64,000 bases of DNA from Takakia lepidozioides (GCA_030704615.1 CM060734.1:3784001-3848000), one strand, 5' to 3'; counted from the stretch's first letter, positions 23,300 to 35,413 are shown. The notes: a model not told the origin generated them from the sequence alone. A program made the numbers and translations.

Positions 23300-23530
23300 T
23301 TCTTACATTAGCTGTAATCAGGTGAATGACCATGTACTTTGGAATGGCAGTGTCTCTTGAAGTTATGCTGAAAACAGTGGGGCCAGCAGGCCAGGGGGAT
23401 ATGGGTGAAACCAGAAATTTAGCAGCCACGTCACTTGCACTTAATGGCTTCAACGTAAAACTGAAGGCACCGTTCACAATAAGTAGGCCATTGAGTGACA
23501 CTGTTCCTGTATATGTATGTGCATGGATGT
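23300..23530 (-). CDS. filamin-repeat gene, exon block upstream of the LINE intron
   Basis: The minus strand is open through VNIHAHTYTGTVSLNGLLIV, AFSFTLKPLSASDVAAKFLV and PAGPTVFSITSRDTAIPKYM. It fits Ig-like strands of the same gene: alternating hydrophobics ending in VFSITSRD, the start of a following repeat. Exact borders are uncertain. Confidence 0.45.
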
Positions 23531-24399
23531 TAACAGGGCCATGAGTGACATGGGACTGACAAGAGTATGGTCAGAGTGAATAGCCAAACATCCACTGCTA
23601 CATTCAGCATGGAGGCTTCAAAGAATTCTACCAGTGCTACAATCCCATGCTACAGAAGAGGGGGTATCGTGGCTCTCAGGTACTTCTCATTTTTCCAACC
23701 CTTGCATCCCTTGACCCTCCATTGACCCTGTTACCCATAGGGCATAGACACTGTTCGTTTCATTTTATTCAAGCAGGGCACTTTTAACATGTACAAATGA
23801 TCACTAGCATAGTCATGATTCTGGGTCTCCAGGTCCTCCGGTTGGTCTTGTGCATTAACAATCTGCGTACGCAGGTGGTGGATGATCCACAATAACCCAT
23901 TTACAGATGAGTCTACTGCACCATAGGCGAACTTCCAATCATAGACTCATGCAGATTTGACCCCAGGGCACACCTACTGTGTGGCCCCAGGTGGCATTTC
24001 CCTCGCCATTAACATCCTGTTGGAAACCACAGTACAACATAGCTAACATAATTTGGAAGAGTTGCAATGGTATCGTCACTTTGAAAGTGGAAGCATTCAC
24101 CTCGTGAGTCATTTGAACATTCCTGGATTTTGTGGAAGGAAGTAGTGTGGTTGTTCTACATTTTCCAACAGGCCCTCAGATAAGACAATTTTTTTCTTAG
24201 GCAGCGGGTTTCAGCTTTGAGCACCCAAAGTGCCTGGCAGTCTGCCTGCATGAGGCACTTCATCTTCCGAATTTATTTGATGTTTTCTGTACTGGTTCTC
24301 TTGTTGTCCTACTTTGGCCCATGGGTCCTCAGGCCCCATGTGGACGTTGTAAGGTTCTTTCTTTCTCTTATGGACCTTCTCACAGAATAATCTCTCTTA

Positions 24400-24738
24400 A
24401 GTGGGTAAACGTGAATGATGTTTTGAAGGTCATCTGTCGGTGGCAAAAACCAGGTTGGTGTACAGGTGACATTCCAAATGCCATTTAGTTGTGAGACAAC
24501 AGTAAAGGGGACGGAGAAAGTAACATTTTCCCCACTTGCAGTAGTTGACTGTACGAGGGTCACCTGGTAAGGGATGGATCCACCAAGCTGGGCTGATGGG
24601 ATGATTCCATGGCCATCGGCAGAGGTGATGATGAACCACACAGAAGATCCTGGTGCATACCCTCCTGGGTTGAAATTTGAGCTGGTGTAACTGTATTGAG
24701 GTGAAGGAGGCCCAGAGACATTGAAAGTTGCCGGTGGA
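24400..24738 (-). CDS. filamin-repeat gene, exon block
   Basis: The acceptor GTACAGGTGTTAG precedes a frame reading PPATFNVSGPPSPQYSYTS, GSSVWFIITSADGHGIIPS, GGSIPYQVTLVQSTTASGEN and VVSQLNGIWNVTCTPTWFLP. The strand pattern and DGHG turn match the repeat class seen downstream. Good acceptor; the donor is not defined. Confidence 0.55.
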
Positions 24739-24924
24739 CTAACACCTGTACACATTAAAATCCAAGCTGTGAAGATATTCATGTGTAATGTCTAGTTGGA
24801 AAAGAGTGCATGAATCTCAAACAAGAGTAATGGTTTTGTAGTTTTTTTACATGTTGCAACTATGATGGGGTGGCAGTTTCGATGTTGCAGAAGGTGTCCT
24901 ACCTCTAGTCCTTACCTAACTTCT

Positions 24925-25110
24925 ACGTTCAAAGAAAGAAGAAATGAAATGAAACTTTACAACGTCCGCAGAAAGCTCAAAGAGCTTATGGGACAAAAGG
25001 AAAGCAAGAAACAAGAAAGAAAGACAAAGAGCCAGAAGCAGGCCAAAAGCAACTACTGCTCAAGGGATTGCCTAAGGGTCAAAGCTTCGTGCAGAAAAGC
25101 TGCCAAGCAT
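24925..25110 (+). repeat. dispersed intronic repeat, copy 1
   Basis: GAAATGAAATGAAACTTTAC leads to the palindrome AAGCTCAAAGAGCTT, then a purine-rich AAGAAACAAGAAAGAAAG stretch and a block ending GCTTCGTGCAGAAAAGC. Related copies lie at about 26995-27100, 27400-27490 and 30590-30812. An ORF overlapping it is incidental. Confidence 0.72.
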
Positions 25111-25229
25111 TTCTGATCCTCATAATGGAAGACTTCAGTGAGAGATTGGGTTTCACGGAAAGAAAGAAAAAGGAAAAAGATATGTCAAGGACTCTTATGT
25201 CTGTCATGTGTATCCCAGGGACATTTAGA

Positions 25230-25518
25230 GAGGTAGAAATTAGTCATCCAAGGCAGGCTTCCGATTGGTTTGGGATAAGAAAATCCACCTGCACAAGTTG
25301 GTGCAAACGATGTCAATGTGTAAGTCCCTGGTGCTGTCACAATGATGCTCACCACATATGTCATTGGTCCTCCAACTCCCAAGAAAGAGCCTGCTGTGTC
25401 TGCCGTAGCTGTCACAGGACCATTTGTTGGGGTCGCAAACATCACCAAAATGGAGAGGCCAATGCCAGTATCTGTACATAAGCATGTTGGTCCAGGTGTT
25501 CCCAGCTCACGCTTTGCC
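25230..25518 (-). CDS. filamin-repeat gene, most upstream convincing exon
   Basis: The acceptor TTTTGACTGATCAG precedes AKRELGTPGPTCLCTDTGIG; the frame continues through LSILVMFATPTNGPVTATAD, GGPMTYVVSIIVTAPGTYTL and TSFAPTCAGGFSYPKPIG. APGTYTLTSFAPTCAGGFSY is a clear closing strand pair of the repeat. Further 5' exons must exist because there is no start codon or signal peptide here. Confidence 0.58.
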
Positions 25519-25529
25519 TGATCAGTCAA

Positions 25530-27650
25530 AACCTCGGTCAGGCGGCCACATGATTTCTACATGTTTTCAAAGTGAGCTTCAAGCCATAATTGAAAACATG
25601 GATGTCAGCTCATGACTTCTTGATAGTTGGACTTGACGTCTCTGAGGGGGTTGTGGAAACGTAGTAAAAACACGAGTGAGGGGATGATTTCCTCTCTGTA
25701 GCCCAAATCAACTTGCACTCTTTATTGTGCCACCTTGCATCCTTTAGAGGGGTCAATGGGTAGGGATCGTGTATGGTAAGCTGGAGCTCCATCATGAAGG
25801 GGCAAGTAGGGGGATCATGCAAGACTACACCAGTTAGTCAAAGTTGGCTTTACTAAATGTGAGGCTCCAGTCTACCTGGCATGGTTTAGTGAAAGTTCAT
25901 GTGTCTGACACTTTCTTGCCCTTTCATGTGCTGCTCTTTGATGTCTGTCTTTCTGCTTGGGGTGGTGAGCTTTTGCATGTGGAGCCCTTCAAGTTCAGTC
26001 TGATTTGGTGCCTTGTTCCCTCTTCTGGTTTTTAGGCTAGTGAGGGATTTAGTAGAATAAATGTCTCATAACCTTGTTTGCCGTAGCCTTGTGGCCATTG
26101 ACGGGCCATTGACGAGCCATTTTTTGTGGCCATTGAGGGATTTAATAGAGATGGAGAAAGAGACCTCTGGTGAGTCAGGAACCTCTGGTTGTAAGTTCAG
26201 CTTATGTCTGTGACGTCGATAGTTCTCAGTGTCCATTTGGTATTCTGCCAATCCTACATGCACCCACGAGAAAATATCTAGTGACAAGATTCGTTTGATC
26301 TCAATTGATCAGATGAACATTACTACAGTTAGAGTTCCATTAGCTTGTGACTTGCCAAGAAAAGCAGGAACAAAATACATCACTGATGGCTTGCATTTTC
26401 GAGGCCCCAATCTACTTGAATCCTGCAAAGACTATTTATGCATGCAGGGGAGGAGCTCACTTTAGAGCATACAGACTTTGACCAGTAACTCATGAAAGGG
26501 TCTATCTGTTTGCTGAGCGTTCTTCTGTGGCATTCCAAAAGGGTCAACATGCTCTTTGATTCAGAGCAGTCTAGTTTTTTTAGGTGGTGATGAAACGAAC
26601 ATGCTTTCATCTCTGCCAAAGATGTACGCACTTGATGTGTAAGGATGCCCTTTCGCAAAAAGTTCCATCATCTCTGATTTTCGGAGACATGCACATTGAC
26701 TGTTTTCCCTGGAGGATGGCAGTAATGTACCCTTGAGGGTAGTGTCCCTCTTCTAACACCAGTCTTGGGGGTTTTATTTAAGAGGTCTGAGTTCCCACCC
26801 AATTTTTCCACATAGCTCCCTCCCCCTCCCAATTTCCAACAAACTGTAGCAGGGTAAATGATGTTAGATAAAAGGGCTGGCATTCATATGGACGCATACT
26901 TTTACTGTCATCATTACTGTAGCCCTTACCTTGATGCAGATGTCAGCATATGTGTCTTAGTTGCCCTAGCCCATGAGGGAAGGGGAGTTTACAGAGAGAG
27001 AATTGAAATGAAATGACACTTTATAACATGCGTGGAAAGCTCAAAGAGCTTATGGGGCAAGAGAAAGCAGGAGACAAGAAAAAGAGTGGGCCCTCAACAG
27101 CAGCACAAATGTAGTAGTGGCTCCCCCAGATCTCAATAGTAGAGAGTGAAAGAAGAAATGTTCTTCAGTTTCAATTTCCCTCCTGTCATCTCTAGTGCAA
27201 GCAGAGCACAAGCAATCAGCACGCTGCAGGTTGTCCCAACAACTCTGCGGACTGTGGGAGCCCACGCTAAACCTTCCCAGCACCCTTAGAAAAGAGGGAG
27301 AGAGAGTTGCAGACAAATTGGGCTGCAAGAAAGAAAGAGTGAAAGAGGAATTAGAGCTGTTCTGTTAATATAGTCTGTTATTGGGCGTTTCCCTTTTTCT
27401 CAACAAGAACAGAAATGAAAAGAAATGGAACTTCATAATGTCTGCAGAAAGCTCAAAGAGCTTATGGGACACAGAAAGAAATAGATTCCAAGAAGGATGG
27501 AAAACAGTAGATATTGTAATGCAGGATGGCAGGCATCACAGTAGGAGAAAATGGCTTATGGGGCAAGAATACGTAGCAAACAAAGAGCACTAGAAATTCA
27601 AAGGAAGTGAAAGAAGAAAGAAAAAGACGTCCATTGTGCTAGAGGGAGGT
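25530..27650. other. gene-poor intronic/intergenic stretch
   Basis: No convincing coding exon. It holds an inverted fragment of the LINE 3' end (26070-26105: GTTTGCCGTAGCCTTGTGGC) and two copies of the dispersed intronic repeat (about 26995-27100 and 27400-27490). Confidence 0.55.
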
Positions 27651-27659
27651 TAGATTGTG

Positions 27660-28388
27660 GAAGGTCGGTGTTGCAAGTCAGTACCTCTAACTTCAACGTA
27701 GTCCTGGTGATTGAGGGAGATGTGGGTGGTTTGCATGGAAGAGCTTATGTGACAGTGCACAGTCAACCTTGGATTGCTGTTGCAAGCATCTTCATAGGGA
27801 ATTGGATATTTGGCCGGTGTCACAGTACCATCTTCCAACTTACAAGCAGGCATAAAGTGTGATGACAGCAGCGATGGACAGTATATCTCAGGGCAGATGC
27901 CACCCTGGAGGTTCCACACGCCCTCTTCATTACTCGGACTAAGGGCAGTCTTTGCCCATTGTTCCCCATCTGTGTGGAGGTTTCAAAGAATCTGACATTA
28001 GTGTTTGATCCGTATCTTCAAATGATATAAAGTGCACTATGTGTTGCATTTTTGTGGCTGATGAGCTGTCCATACTTTGGTATGCTCTGGGCAATCGCGA
28101 TTGTACAGAGACTGGACGACAGGGTGGCAGTATCAAATGCCCTTGTCACGAAAAACAAAGAGTACTCCTATTGCAGCTTACTGTGAGTTCTTCATATCTT
28201 GAAGTTGCTACAGTGAATCCATTACTTGCAAACTTTGATGCCGCAATGAGAGGTCCAGACCCACATACCATAGTAAACAAATTTGCCAATGACAACGTAT
28301 GCTCGCCACCATGTGAATAAGAGAGTTCGAGAACGCTTTTCTTTCCACTGCTCAGAGATATGGGAGGCATAACAAACTGGGATTCCAC
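27660..28388 (-). CDS. possible 5' exons of the filamin-repeat gene (two blocks)
   Basis: Two minus-strand open blocks look like Ig-type exons. 28146-28388 reads FVMPPISLSSGKKSVLELSY, SLANLFTMVCGSGPLIAASK and ASNGFTVATSRYEELTVS. 27670-27919 reads CKLEDGTVTPAKYPIPYEDA and QTTHISLNHQDYVEVRG. They have the right strand, order and composition, but neither contains a diagnostic DxxGN or GSPF motif, and splice sites are not secure. They could equally be chance open frames. Confidence 0.28.
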
Positions 28389-28399
28389 AGTGGTGCTAT

Positions 28400-31300
28400 T
28401 AAGTGCGAAGACATGGTTGCTGCCACAAGCTCTCCAGAGCTAACTTTAAGAAAGTGATTATGATGGGTCCATGTGCGGTCTGTCGAGTGCACTTTGATTT
28501 TAGTCCCTCCCATGTTTGTGCCCAGTTTTGGATTGAATATTGTTACGTCTCCTGCATCTTACCGAACGCCCAACTTGAAATTGCAAAGAAATAGGGTCCA
28601 TGAGATGTCAGTGTGATTTACCTCTACCCTCCGTCCCTCCTACCTCACCACCCTGTACGTCCCCTTCCCCTGCCTCCCTCCTGGTCCTCTCTCCCTTCTG
28701 TGGAAAAATGAGATTTTGTGTTTCACTTGTGGAGTCACCCTGTTATGCTTGTTGTAGTCTTTATGTGGCTGGCTGGGTGTCCCTCTTTCTGGCAGTATTA
28801 TTCTGGTGCAATCATATCATATTACTAACAGCACCTGCTTGTGTTGGGACTTTGTAAATTTCATATAAATAGGACAGAGACTACATAAAACTAAGTACAG
28901 GTGAGGGTGGAAGGTGGGGAGTCCAGTAGAAAGAAAGAAACTTCATACCATCCAGTCCAAAGTGTGATAAATATTCAAGAGATCTCGCAATGCGGGGAAG
29001 GATTGTCTCATTTTGTCCACTTTCTCCAATTTATTCTTCACTACAGCATCGTTACTAACTTGAAGGAAGTGACGACCAACAAACCTAGTGCATTGGAGAA
29101 ACTGACCTTCACCCAGTACCACTGTGGAATTGATTAGAAATCCTGTGAGAAGCAGAGAGATGAATGCTCTGCTCTCCACAATCTGCCATTGCTCTCGCAG
29201 TTGCCTCCAGGGACACACCTGTCTTGGCACATTTGACTAAGGTGAGGCTCAGTGCTAGATTATCCTGGCCTACTAAATCTGTTTCTCTGAGCAAGCAGCC
29301 CAGTGGTTGGGTGTTTGTGCTTACTTGTTCATAACCAGGGTGGTCCTGCATTCAATCTTCAAAAAGGTTCTCAACCATTCATAGGCCTCTGTGATGGGCT
29401 GTGCATTGAGCAGTAGGCTCTTTAAATTCGCTGGACAATCTTTAATCTTATATCTTTATCTACCAGGAGGTCCACACCTCATTTTTTTCCGAAAAATGCT
29501 AGATCATTAGTTCAGATGCATCAGGTCTTAAGCCGGGTTAACAAGACTGGCACATGTTTCATACAATGTATGCTTGAATTATTTGCGGTCAAGATCATCT
29601 GCTCCACAACCCCGCAGCTTTGCATACCACATATATTAGGAACATCAACCCTAGTTTAACAGGTCAGGTTACCTAGGGCTAATATTTGCCTATCAAAATG
29701 TCCCAGTCAAGGCTCTAATGTAAGGCCATCCCAACCTGCAACGGATTTCTGCACACCAGGCTCCCATGGCACGTGCCAGAGGAGAGTCATGTGCACCCAA
29801 TTTTCCTGGATCACATTGGTTATGTTGGCCCTTCAGTTTCTCAAGTTACTGCCACATTGAGTTCATTTAAAAACTGTAGTTACCTGTTCTCATGTACAAG
29901 GGTCCTCATTGATGACTTTACTGGAAAGATAGGAAGAGAGGGGTAAGGCAAAGGGCCTGCTGGTGGTAGTGTGCACATCTAGGCCACAACTATCCACTGT
30001 AAATATCATGGCTTGGGCAATGGAAAGAGGATTATACCGCCAGGGCAGAGTGAAAGACGCCCATAGCTGCCAAGGAAGTGCTTGCACTTGTGTGCCCCAG
30101 CTTGGTACGACTGTCTGTCTCTTAGGTACGCTTGGATGGTCGTGCAGCCATTCCCCTATTCAGGGATAAATTCCTCAATTCTTGGTACCGTTCTCTGTTC
30201 CTTGGGTTCTCGTCCAACAATCTCATCCCACCCATCAGCCAGAGTCGGAAAGAACAGCTAGTTAAGACATTACCAAGCTGACTCCAGCTATTAGGCTTAC
30301 TCTGAATCCTGTAGCTCAAGTTTCCAGCTGCAACACAAGTTTACCCAAAACACTGGGAAGAATATATCCTTGAAAGATGTCACGGAACCTTGACAGTCTC
30401 TGTAGCACTGGGCTCACCACTTGCAAAGCTCAAGTTCAATGGCATCAAAGCCTTAGTGTTGCTTAATGTAAAACTGTAACACGTGCTCCAACCTAAGGAT
30501 CCCCACATCAGATCTCCCGAAGGTTTCCAGCCACAGTGCTTGCTCACTGAAGTCCCCTCAGCAGGCTACTAATCTGGGTTATGAGATTTTATGGAGAGAA
30601 AAAAATGATACTTTGTAAGGTCCATGGAAAGCTCAATGAGCTTGGGGGACAAGAAATTATACTGTATATTGTCTGCAGAAAGCCCAAAGAGCTAGAGAGA
30701 GCATGAAACAAGAAATGAAATGAAATAAATGGAGAGAGAGGGGGCCTCCACAAGCGCCCAAAAACAACTAATGTTCGAAGGGGTTGTCTAGGAGTCAGCG
30801 CCCCGTGTAGAAAGCAAGAAATCATGGGGACAATGGGGACTGCAAAGCTCAAGTATATTGGACCAAGCATGTAATAAACCTGTGGGCCTTACATGCAAAT
30901 GCATCCACAATGTCGATGGATCTGAATCCACAATGGTGGTGGAAGACAAAACACTCCTCCTTGACATGGAGAGCTATGATAGGGGCAACAGTGTAGAGAG
31001 AAAGACGATGCCTACATATCTAGACAATGCCAGCTTGCATCTTTGTGTCTGAGCTGCAACAATGCTTGTATTCGGAATATGAATGAACTCAGAAGGTGAT
31101 TGGGACTGGGAGACGCACACACAAGACGTGGATAGGGTAAAAGTGGCTCCAGGAGGTCCAAAGAGGAGGTCAAAGAGGGGAGGGGGAGCGGAAGCACAGT
31201 GAGATGGAACTTTCAAGTGTCCAACAATATCTACACTTCGCATCCGCCACTCTTTTGGAAGAAGATGACCAAGCCGCGCCGGTGCTCAGCCTCATAATGC

Positions 31301-31980
31301 CTGATGGGCCGGGAGGTGCAGCTCTAGGGCAAAACACGAGACAGAGACAGGATCAGGAAGAGACTGGATCCCAGGTTGATAGCAGTGATCTAGTGTGAAA
31401 TTGGTCACGTTGAATTTGCAAGTCTTGGAAGAGACGATGATCCCTAGCGAGGGAAATTGGTGATCGCTTTTCAGGAAAAACTCTTTGGAAGACGATGATG
31501 GGAGGCGGTTGTGGCGGTTGATGTCAACTGACATGCCGCAGCCATGGGACATTACCGTTAAATACTAAATACTGTTGTTAATTAGAAGTTAACCCTGGTC
31601 TGAAACTAACCAAAGGTGGATAACCTCGGTTTGGTTAGCGTTCATAACCATAACGAGGACTGGGAAACCCGTGACACAGTTTTAGGCATCTGTCGACGTG
31701 GCGCATCCTAGAGCCTCCAACATTCTGGCCTTACTATTGCCACATCACTCTCCGAACGGATATTCTACCTACTGTTCTGTACTGTAGTTTGGTATTATAC
31801 ATGTACAGTTGGATAGTGCACTTGGTGGCACCCCAGTGGTTTGGGGCTCGAATTCTGCTACCGTGTCCTGGCCGCTCGATGGTGTCTACTGTACGCTATA
31901 TGAATGGGGGTTAATTTTTCCCCTTCCTCTGTAAAGGGCCTGAATTGTGAGCTGTGGCTTCATATATATATATATAATTG
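28400..31980. other. long stretch without a recognisable gene
   Basis: Both strands have only short ORFs without recognisable domains. It contains one long copy of the dispersed intronic repeat (30590-30812, ending in CCCGTGTAGAAAGC, comparable with 25080-25100) and a short (TA)n run near 31967. Promoter or first exons of the filamin-repeat gene could lie here, but I cannot identify them. Confidence 0.5.
30590..30812 (+). repeat. dispersed intronic repeat, copy 4
   Basis: It shares GGAAAGCTCAATGAGCTT, a second partial GCAGAAAGCCCAAAGAGCT, and a 3' block aligning with the end of the copy at 25.0-25.1 kb. Confidence 0.65.
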
Positions 31981-31984
31981 AATA

Positions 31985-33104
31985 AATGAATAATACTGTT
32001 TTTCAAGTATTAAGTTGGGCTACTCCTTGTTGTTGCCAAAGAAAAAATTTGATGATAAGTGGAACAACCAGTGGGCTCATCTCTCGGGTCCTCCTATTGC
32101 TTGGAAGGCGGTGTGGGCTGACATTTGGAAGAAACACAGGGCTTCCAAAGTGACTGCCTTTTTGTGGAAGGTTGCTAATAGAATCCTTCCGGTGGCCTCT
32201 ATGATCTCTGATACACCTGATGCTTGTCCTTCCTGCAATCTGCAGTCTCCTGAAACTTTGGAGCACCGCTTGGTGGATTGCCCTTTAGCTCAATCTGTTT
32301 GGAGGAAAGCCTTCACTTTCAATTCTTTCTGGAATCCCAATCTCAATCACTCCACTTCTGCTCTGTTGCTGAATTGTACAGAGGGAAGTTCTTTCTGCTC
32401 ATGCCCTGTGTGGGAATCTTTAAGAGGGGTCATTCTTTGGAATATCTGGAAGATGCGATGTGAGGTCATCTTTCAAAATGTGAATCCATGTTTGCAGAAA
32501 GTGTTGTATAAGGCTCATTCAGACCTCGTGTCTGAAGCTCGCAAGGCGTGGCTTGTTATTGTGACAGCTCTTCCCAGGTGTAGTCAATCAAGAAGGGACC
32601 AGCTTCTTACCACATTTGATGACACATTGGGGAAAAGCAACATCTTTTGGAGAAGAGTATCAGACTCTAGGGTAAGGTGGATAGACACTCTCCCTTCCTG
32701 CTGGCAACACTATGAACTCGAAGGCTTTCCTCTGGAGGCTGAAGAAGAGATTAATTGGAGGCACAAGCGGTAGGAAAAGCAGATCAAGCACGCAACTTTC
32801 GATGCTCCAAAGCGTAAAAGGGGTAGTTCTTAGTCTGCTGCTTTCTTGTTATCGCTTGAGCCTTGCTAGTTCTCAAACCTTGGCACTCTAGCTGGCTGCA
32901 GCTATTCTAGCTTCTCTGCAGGATTACTCTGGCTCTGAAGTTCTTACTCTTATAGTCTCTCTTCTCACATCTTCGTTTTTTTGGCTCTGAGTGAACCTCG
33001 TTACTGAGTCCACCTTATGGCTCTTTGTAAGGTTATTTTTTCCTTACCTCCTTTTAATAAAATTCTCAGGAGAAAAAATAATAATAATAATAATAATAAT
33101 ACTG
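31985..33104 (+). mobile_element. 5'-truncated LINE with zinc-binding RT C-terminus and (AAT)n tail
   Basis: An ORF at 32003-32773 encodes the zf-RVT module found at the C-terminus of plant LINE polymerases: WADIWKKHRASKVTAFLWKV, then CPSCNLQSPETLEHRLVDC (C-x2-C...H...C), then VWRKAF and an aromatic-rich tail. The copy lacks the endonuclease and the catalytic RT. The 3' UTR ends in a run of about nine AAT units (33078-33103), a typical target-primed microsatellite tail. The family differs from the LINE at 18-23 kb. Its tail ends only ~230 bases before the ATG of the fibrillin gene. Confidence 0.85.
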
Positions 33105-33182
33105 GTATTACCGGCGGTGACCAGTGGTACTGCTGGTGGCCGGTTATTGCCGGCTATGCTGTGGAGGGAGAGGAACGGAGGG

Positions 33183-33213
33183 AGGGGGAGAGAGATAGAG
33201 AGAGAGAGAGAGA
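33183..33213 (+). repeat. GA-rich microsatellite in the presumed fibrillin 5' region
   Basis: A GAGAGATAGAGAGAGAGAGA tract between the LINE tail and the putative fibrillin start. GA repeats are common in plant 5' UTRs and promoters; no regulatory role can be shown here. Confidence 0.5.
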
Positions 33214-33334
33214 CGAATGGACAGAGAATATGTGAAAAGGGGAGTGCGAGATTGTTGCTGCCACGCACGTATTTGGAGTCTGAGAGGAGAGAAGCGGGTC
33301 TGAGAAGAAGGTTGATTGCAAGAGGCGTAGAGCG

Positions 33335-35413
33335 ATGGCGGGAGTGACTTCTGCAGCTCCCCCTGTGGCCATTGCAGGTGTTGCAGGCTGACCTGCATAC
33401 TAACGTGTTTTCCTTGCCTTCGACTCCGGCGCTGAGAAGAATCTCAACAGAGGCTCTCGCTGATCTCCGCTTTCAGTCAGTGAATGCTGCCAGAGCCGGT
33501 TCCTGTGGCTTCCAACAGCCGTTGAGGAGGCGGAGGGTTTTGTTTGTCGCTGCTGCTGCCACTGAAGGGTAATTCGCCTGCCCCCGAACTCTCTCTCTCT
33601 TGTGCTTCCAATGGTTCTCAAACCGTTATGATTATGAGGATTTGGAGGTACAGGAGTGAAGAAAGTGATCCTGACTTCATCTGCAGCTCCTTTCTCTCCC
33701 GGGGGGGGGTAACCGTGCGAAGGACTGAATCTCTGCATGTTGAGGTAGATGGATGTCCGAAGAGGATAAGGTTGCAGAATGTCTAACCTTATGCATGGCC
33801 GTGCTTCTGTGAGCAACTAATCTGTGCATTGTGAGAGGTGGACTAAGCTTTGTGAACGGCATACAATAGGTCACAAGCATTCACTTCAGGCAAGCGCGTA
33901 TTGCCGTCTGTGCCTTTTGGAGGGATTTGTACAAAATAAATTATAGACCTTGTTGTAGCTTTGTCACTCAGCCTGTGTCAAAAGCAGATATCAGAGAGCC
34001 AAAAGGAAACAATGGAGGAACTGATTAACTCCTGTGTTGAAACTGACATTGTATGATTGGAACTGTACTAGGGATGACGCTGAGGTAGCTGGACTCCTTG
34101 CACCTCCTTCAGACGATGGTATTGATAGCAGCTTTGAGGATGTTGCGACGACCGTGAGAGAGGATGTGACAGGGGTGGAGGAGCTGAAGCAAGGACTGGT
34201 GTATGCTCTCTATGGGACGCAGCGCGGTCTCCGCGCCAGTAGTGACACACGGGGCGAGGTTATCGAGCTCATTACACAGCTGGAGGCGAAGAACCCCACC
34301 CCAGCCCCACCGAAGCTCTCACCCTTCTCAATGGCAAATGGATCCTGGCGTATGTCCTCCCTTACTCTCTTACTTTCTTACTCTGGTTACCTCCATCACA
34401 TACCTCACCAACTTCTGGTTGTTCACAATCAGATGCCTCTAACCATGCACCGAAGAGTTCACAGTTTGCGTCAACAAGGTTTCCTAAATTCTTCTTGTAT
34501 CAATGCTAGTTATCATTGTCAAATGCTGGTCATGATATGCTTACTATCAACCTGAGGTAGACCAGAGTTTGTATGCCAAATAAAAGCAGCATACAAACAA
34601 TGTCAATCATGTCGTTGTCTTCTTTGCAGCAGTTCCTCTATTCTGGAACAGTCTCTGCCATGGGTCCCCTGGACCTTGCAAGGAGCTGAGCGACAAGAAA
34701 ACATCAGAAATGGACTTGGGTGCTGCAGGTATACATCATATTCCGAACTGTACCCACTGTTGGCTGCTGGCAACTGAGCACTGCCATTGACTGGGTTGCA
34801 GAGGCCATGGTTTTGACATAACAGATCACATGGACAATGGCTTAAACAGGATCTTGAGGCTCAACCCTAGCACTGTAGACTTTTGGATAAAGACTTCGAT
34901 AATTTTGGCGTGTTTGCGCCAGTCGTGCCATAGAGAATAGAGTGGAGTAAATGTTTCGTAGCACAGAAGTGACATATGTGGCACATTGGTGGGGCACAAT
35001 GAACCCCATGGATCATGGTAGAAGAGATCCCCAGAGAGAGATAAAGGTGAAGATGACAAGTGAAGTAGGGCTGGTAAACTAACTCCAGAAAGTTTGTGGT
35101 TGTGTGGGAGGGAATCATCAGCACACCACAGCTGACAGACTCCATCCAGTTTCCAGCTACTGTGGAGTTCCTTGGACAGAAGATTGACGTAAGACCCATC
35201 CAAGGATTGCTACGTCCACTCCAAGAGGCTGCAACGTCAGTAGCCAAAACCATATCGGGGCAACCACCTCTAAAATTCCCAATCCAAGCAGACAGTGCAC
35301 AGTCATGGTTGTTGACTACATACCTTGATGATGACCTCCGAATTTCTCGTGGAGATGGTGGTAGTGTGTTTGTGCTTATAAGGGAGGGCAGCCAGTTGCT
35401 GTCTGCTATGTAG
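33335..35413 (+). pseudogene. plastid fibrillin (PAP/plastoglobulin) gene, three recognisable exons, centre missing
   Basis: Exon 1 ends at 33568 with donor GG^GTAATT after a plastid-transit-like stretch rich in Ser, Arg and Ala (LRRISTEALADLRFQSVNAA, QQPLRRRRVLFVAAAA). Exon 2 (34072-34349) joins in phase and carries [20 protein letters not shown], then [20 protein letters not shown], the highly conserved fibrillin N-terminal motif; donor C^GTATGTCC. Exon 4-like (35089-35413, acceptor AACTCCAG) carries [20 protein letters not shown], then [20 protein letters not shown] and [13 protein letters not shown], the family's C-terminus. Fibrillins coat plastoglobules and thylakoid margins. The central lipocalin-like strands were not found between 34350 and 35088, and the ATG at 33335 needs a +1 shift to enter the exon 1 frame. 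Either a central exon was lost or it is too divergent to see. Confidence 0.75.

Larger units (their letters stand above)
6821..25518 (-). pseudogene. very long filamin-repeat (Ig-like) extracellular-type gene, multi-exon, many frame breaks
   Basis: Minus-strand exon blocks across nearly 19 kb encode beta-sandwich repeats of the filamin/ABP280 type. The recurring signatures are DxxGN (LKDAYGNVIGG, LQDAYGNEAT, LSRDAFGNVR, RDKYGNMW), GxYxVxV/I strands, and closing IxGSPFxxxVxPGP (AGSPFFFQVDPGP, GSPYAVTVQAGPV). Such arrays occur in large surface proteins of algae, and two filamin repeats occur in the plant gamete protein GEX2; here more than ten are visible. NxS/T sites are very frequent, consistent with an extracellular protein. 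Several exons have good GT/AG borders. The coding blocks contain many single-base frame breaks and some in-frame stops (TAA 9131-9133, TGA 12302-12304), so the locus is either decaying or indel-rich in this assembly. A 4.7-kb LINE occupies one intron in antisense. The first exon is not identified. Confidence 0.72.

Noticed and set aside
33044-33398. Overlapping small ORFs on both strands near 33.1-33.4 kb
   Set aside because: They translate the (AAT)n tail and GA microsatellite.
35096-35413. A separate small gene
   Set aside because: It is the C-terminal exon of the fibrillin gene, with an acceptor and matching conserved motifs.
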